A DNA stretch of 5,408 nt from an uncultured Verrucomicrobiota bacterium. Its GTDB lineage: Bacteria; Verrucomicrobiota; Kiritimatiellia; RFP12; UBA1067. Both the position numbers and the translations under genes were made by a program. Each line of letters starts with the position of its first letter. The stretch's first letter is position 1. The notes under the pieces were generated by a model. It did no database searches and was not told the origin of the DNA. It worked only from the letters and a program-made list of their open reading frames with translations. Positions 5,074-5,408 of this stretch are shown here, piece by piece. The stretch is taken from positions 1-5,408 of the forward strand of contig CALZAJ010000119.1 of NCBI GenBank assembly GCA_945613785.1. The letters are read 5' to 3'.

Positions 5074-5408
5074 ATGAGTCAGATGAAGATTATCAAGAGG
5101 TCGGGCGAGGAGAAGCCGTTTGACGTGACCAAGATTGAGAACGCCATTCGCAAGGCGAGTCAGGCCGTTGATTACAAGGATGCGTTGTCGGAAGGGCGCA
5201 TTCGGCTGATTGCAGAGGAAGTTGCGGGTGTGTGTGCGGCGCGTGATCGTGCGATGACGGTCGAAGAGATTCAGGACGTCGTCGAGACGAAGATCATGGA
5301 GATGGGCGCGCGTGAGATTGCGAAGAAGTACATTACGTATCGTTACAAGCAGTCGTTGCTCCGTCAGGCGAACACGACGGACAAGCAGTTTCTTTCGCTC
5401 ATCGAGTG
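5074..5408 (+). CDS. nrdD: Anaerobic (class III) ribonucleoside-triphosphate reductase, N-terminal ATP-cone, 3' end outside window
   Basis: The 111 residues visible form an ATP-cone, the allosteric domain that senses ATP/dATP and sets overall activity of ribonucleotide reductases. Typical features are IIKRSGEEKPFDVTKIENAI (residues 6-25), with the basic KRSG nucleotide-contacting start, the MTVEEIQDVVE helix (61-71) and KKYITYRYKQSLLR (84-97). The cone is followed by ANTTDKQFLSLIE, which resembles the linker into the catalytic domain of class III enzymes, so nrdD is favoured over nrdA or nrdJ. The glycyl-radical C-terminus that would prove this lies beyond the window. The ATG at 5074 is chosen; ATG at 5083 is an alternative three codons later that still keeps the whole cone. 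A GGGGG tract (5057-5061) lies 12 bases upstream and a weak GAG nearer. NrdR boxes upstream support the assignment. An activase gene nrdG would be expected downstream. Confidence 0.8.
   Translation, partial: MSQMKIIKRSGEEKPFDVTKIENAIRKASQAVDYKDALSEGRIRLIAEEVAGVCAARDRAMTVEEIQDVVETKIMEMGAREIAKKYITYRYKQSLLRQANTTDKQFLSLIE

Noticed and set aside
1..5408. Mobile elements, CRISPR array, tRNA or phage genes
   Set aside because: No spaced repeats, transposase or integrase motifs, or tRNA-like cloverleaf sequences were seen; the window is ordinary chromosomal gene content.

Overview
The window is a GC-rich bacterial segment in which every convincing gene lies on the + strand. In order it holds the 3' end of argC, a complete ruvB, an amidohydrolase of the MTA/SAH deaminase group, a small nucleosidase of the MTA/SAH nucleosidase family, a GH20-like glycosidase, an AT-rich regulatory gap of about 190 bases, and the 5' end of a ribonucleotide reductase gene, most likely nrdD. 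The class III reductase points to an anaerobe. The mix of a short-form (type 2) ArgC, a cytosolic GH20-like protein and high GC could fit a gut or sediment member of the PVC group (Verrucomicrobiota, Lentisphaerota or Kiritimatiellota), but that placement is a weak inference without database comparison.

Layout. Positions 1-512 are the end of argC. The 95-base gap to ruvB contains a near-perfect extended -10 element that sits so close to the ruvB ATG that the transcript would be almost leaderless. From ruvB (608-1597) the deaminase follows after 26 bases (1624-2910), the nucleosidase overlaps the deaminase by four bases (GTG start at 2907, to 3539), and the GH20-like gene follows after 13 bases (3553-4881). 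This spacing suggests one operon headed by ruvB. No ruvA or ruvC is present. A possible terminator is built into the 3' end of the GH20-like gene.

The most interesting biochemistry is the deaminase/nucleosidase pair. The deaminase has all expected metal and catalytic residues. The nucleosidase keeps both catalytic glutamates of the MtnN family, but the purine-recognising aspartate (Asp197 in E. coli MtnN) is replaced by Asn182. In purine nucleoside phosphorylases, Asp to Asn at the comparable position distinguishes 6-aminopurine from 6-oxopurine enzymes. The pair may therefore form a 'deaminate first, cleave second' route: SAH or MTA to the inosine analogue, then release of hypoxanthine. The equivalent menaquinone step, aminofutalosine to futalosine to hypoxanthine, is an alternative.

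The gap before nrdD (4882-5073) is densely organised. It has two NrdR-box-like palindromes 32 bases apart start to start, a weaker third one 42 bases further on, two candidate sigma-70-type promoters, and a leader with nested inverted repeats. One of these is a perfect 9-base complement of the purine-rich Shine-Dalgarno region of nrdD. NrdR repression is well supported by the pattern; the RNA structure is a hypothesis. No tRNA, rRNA, CRISPR array or insertion sequence is visible, and there is no gene-free stretch over 300 bases.
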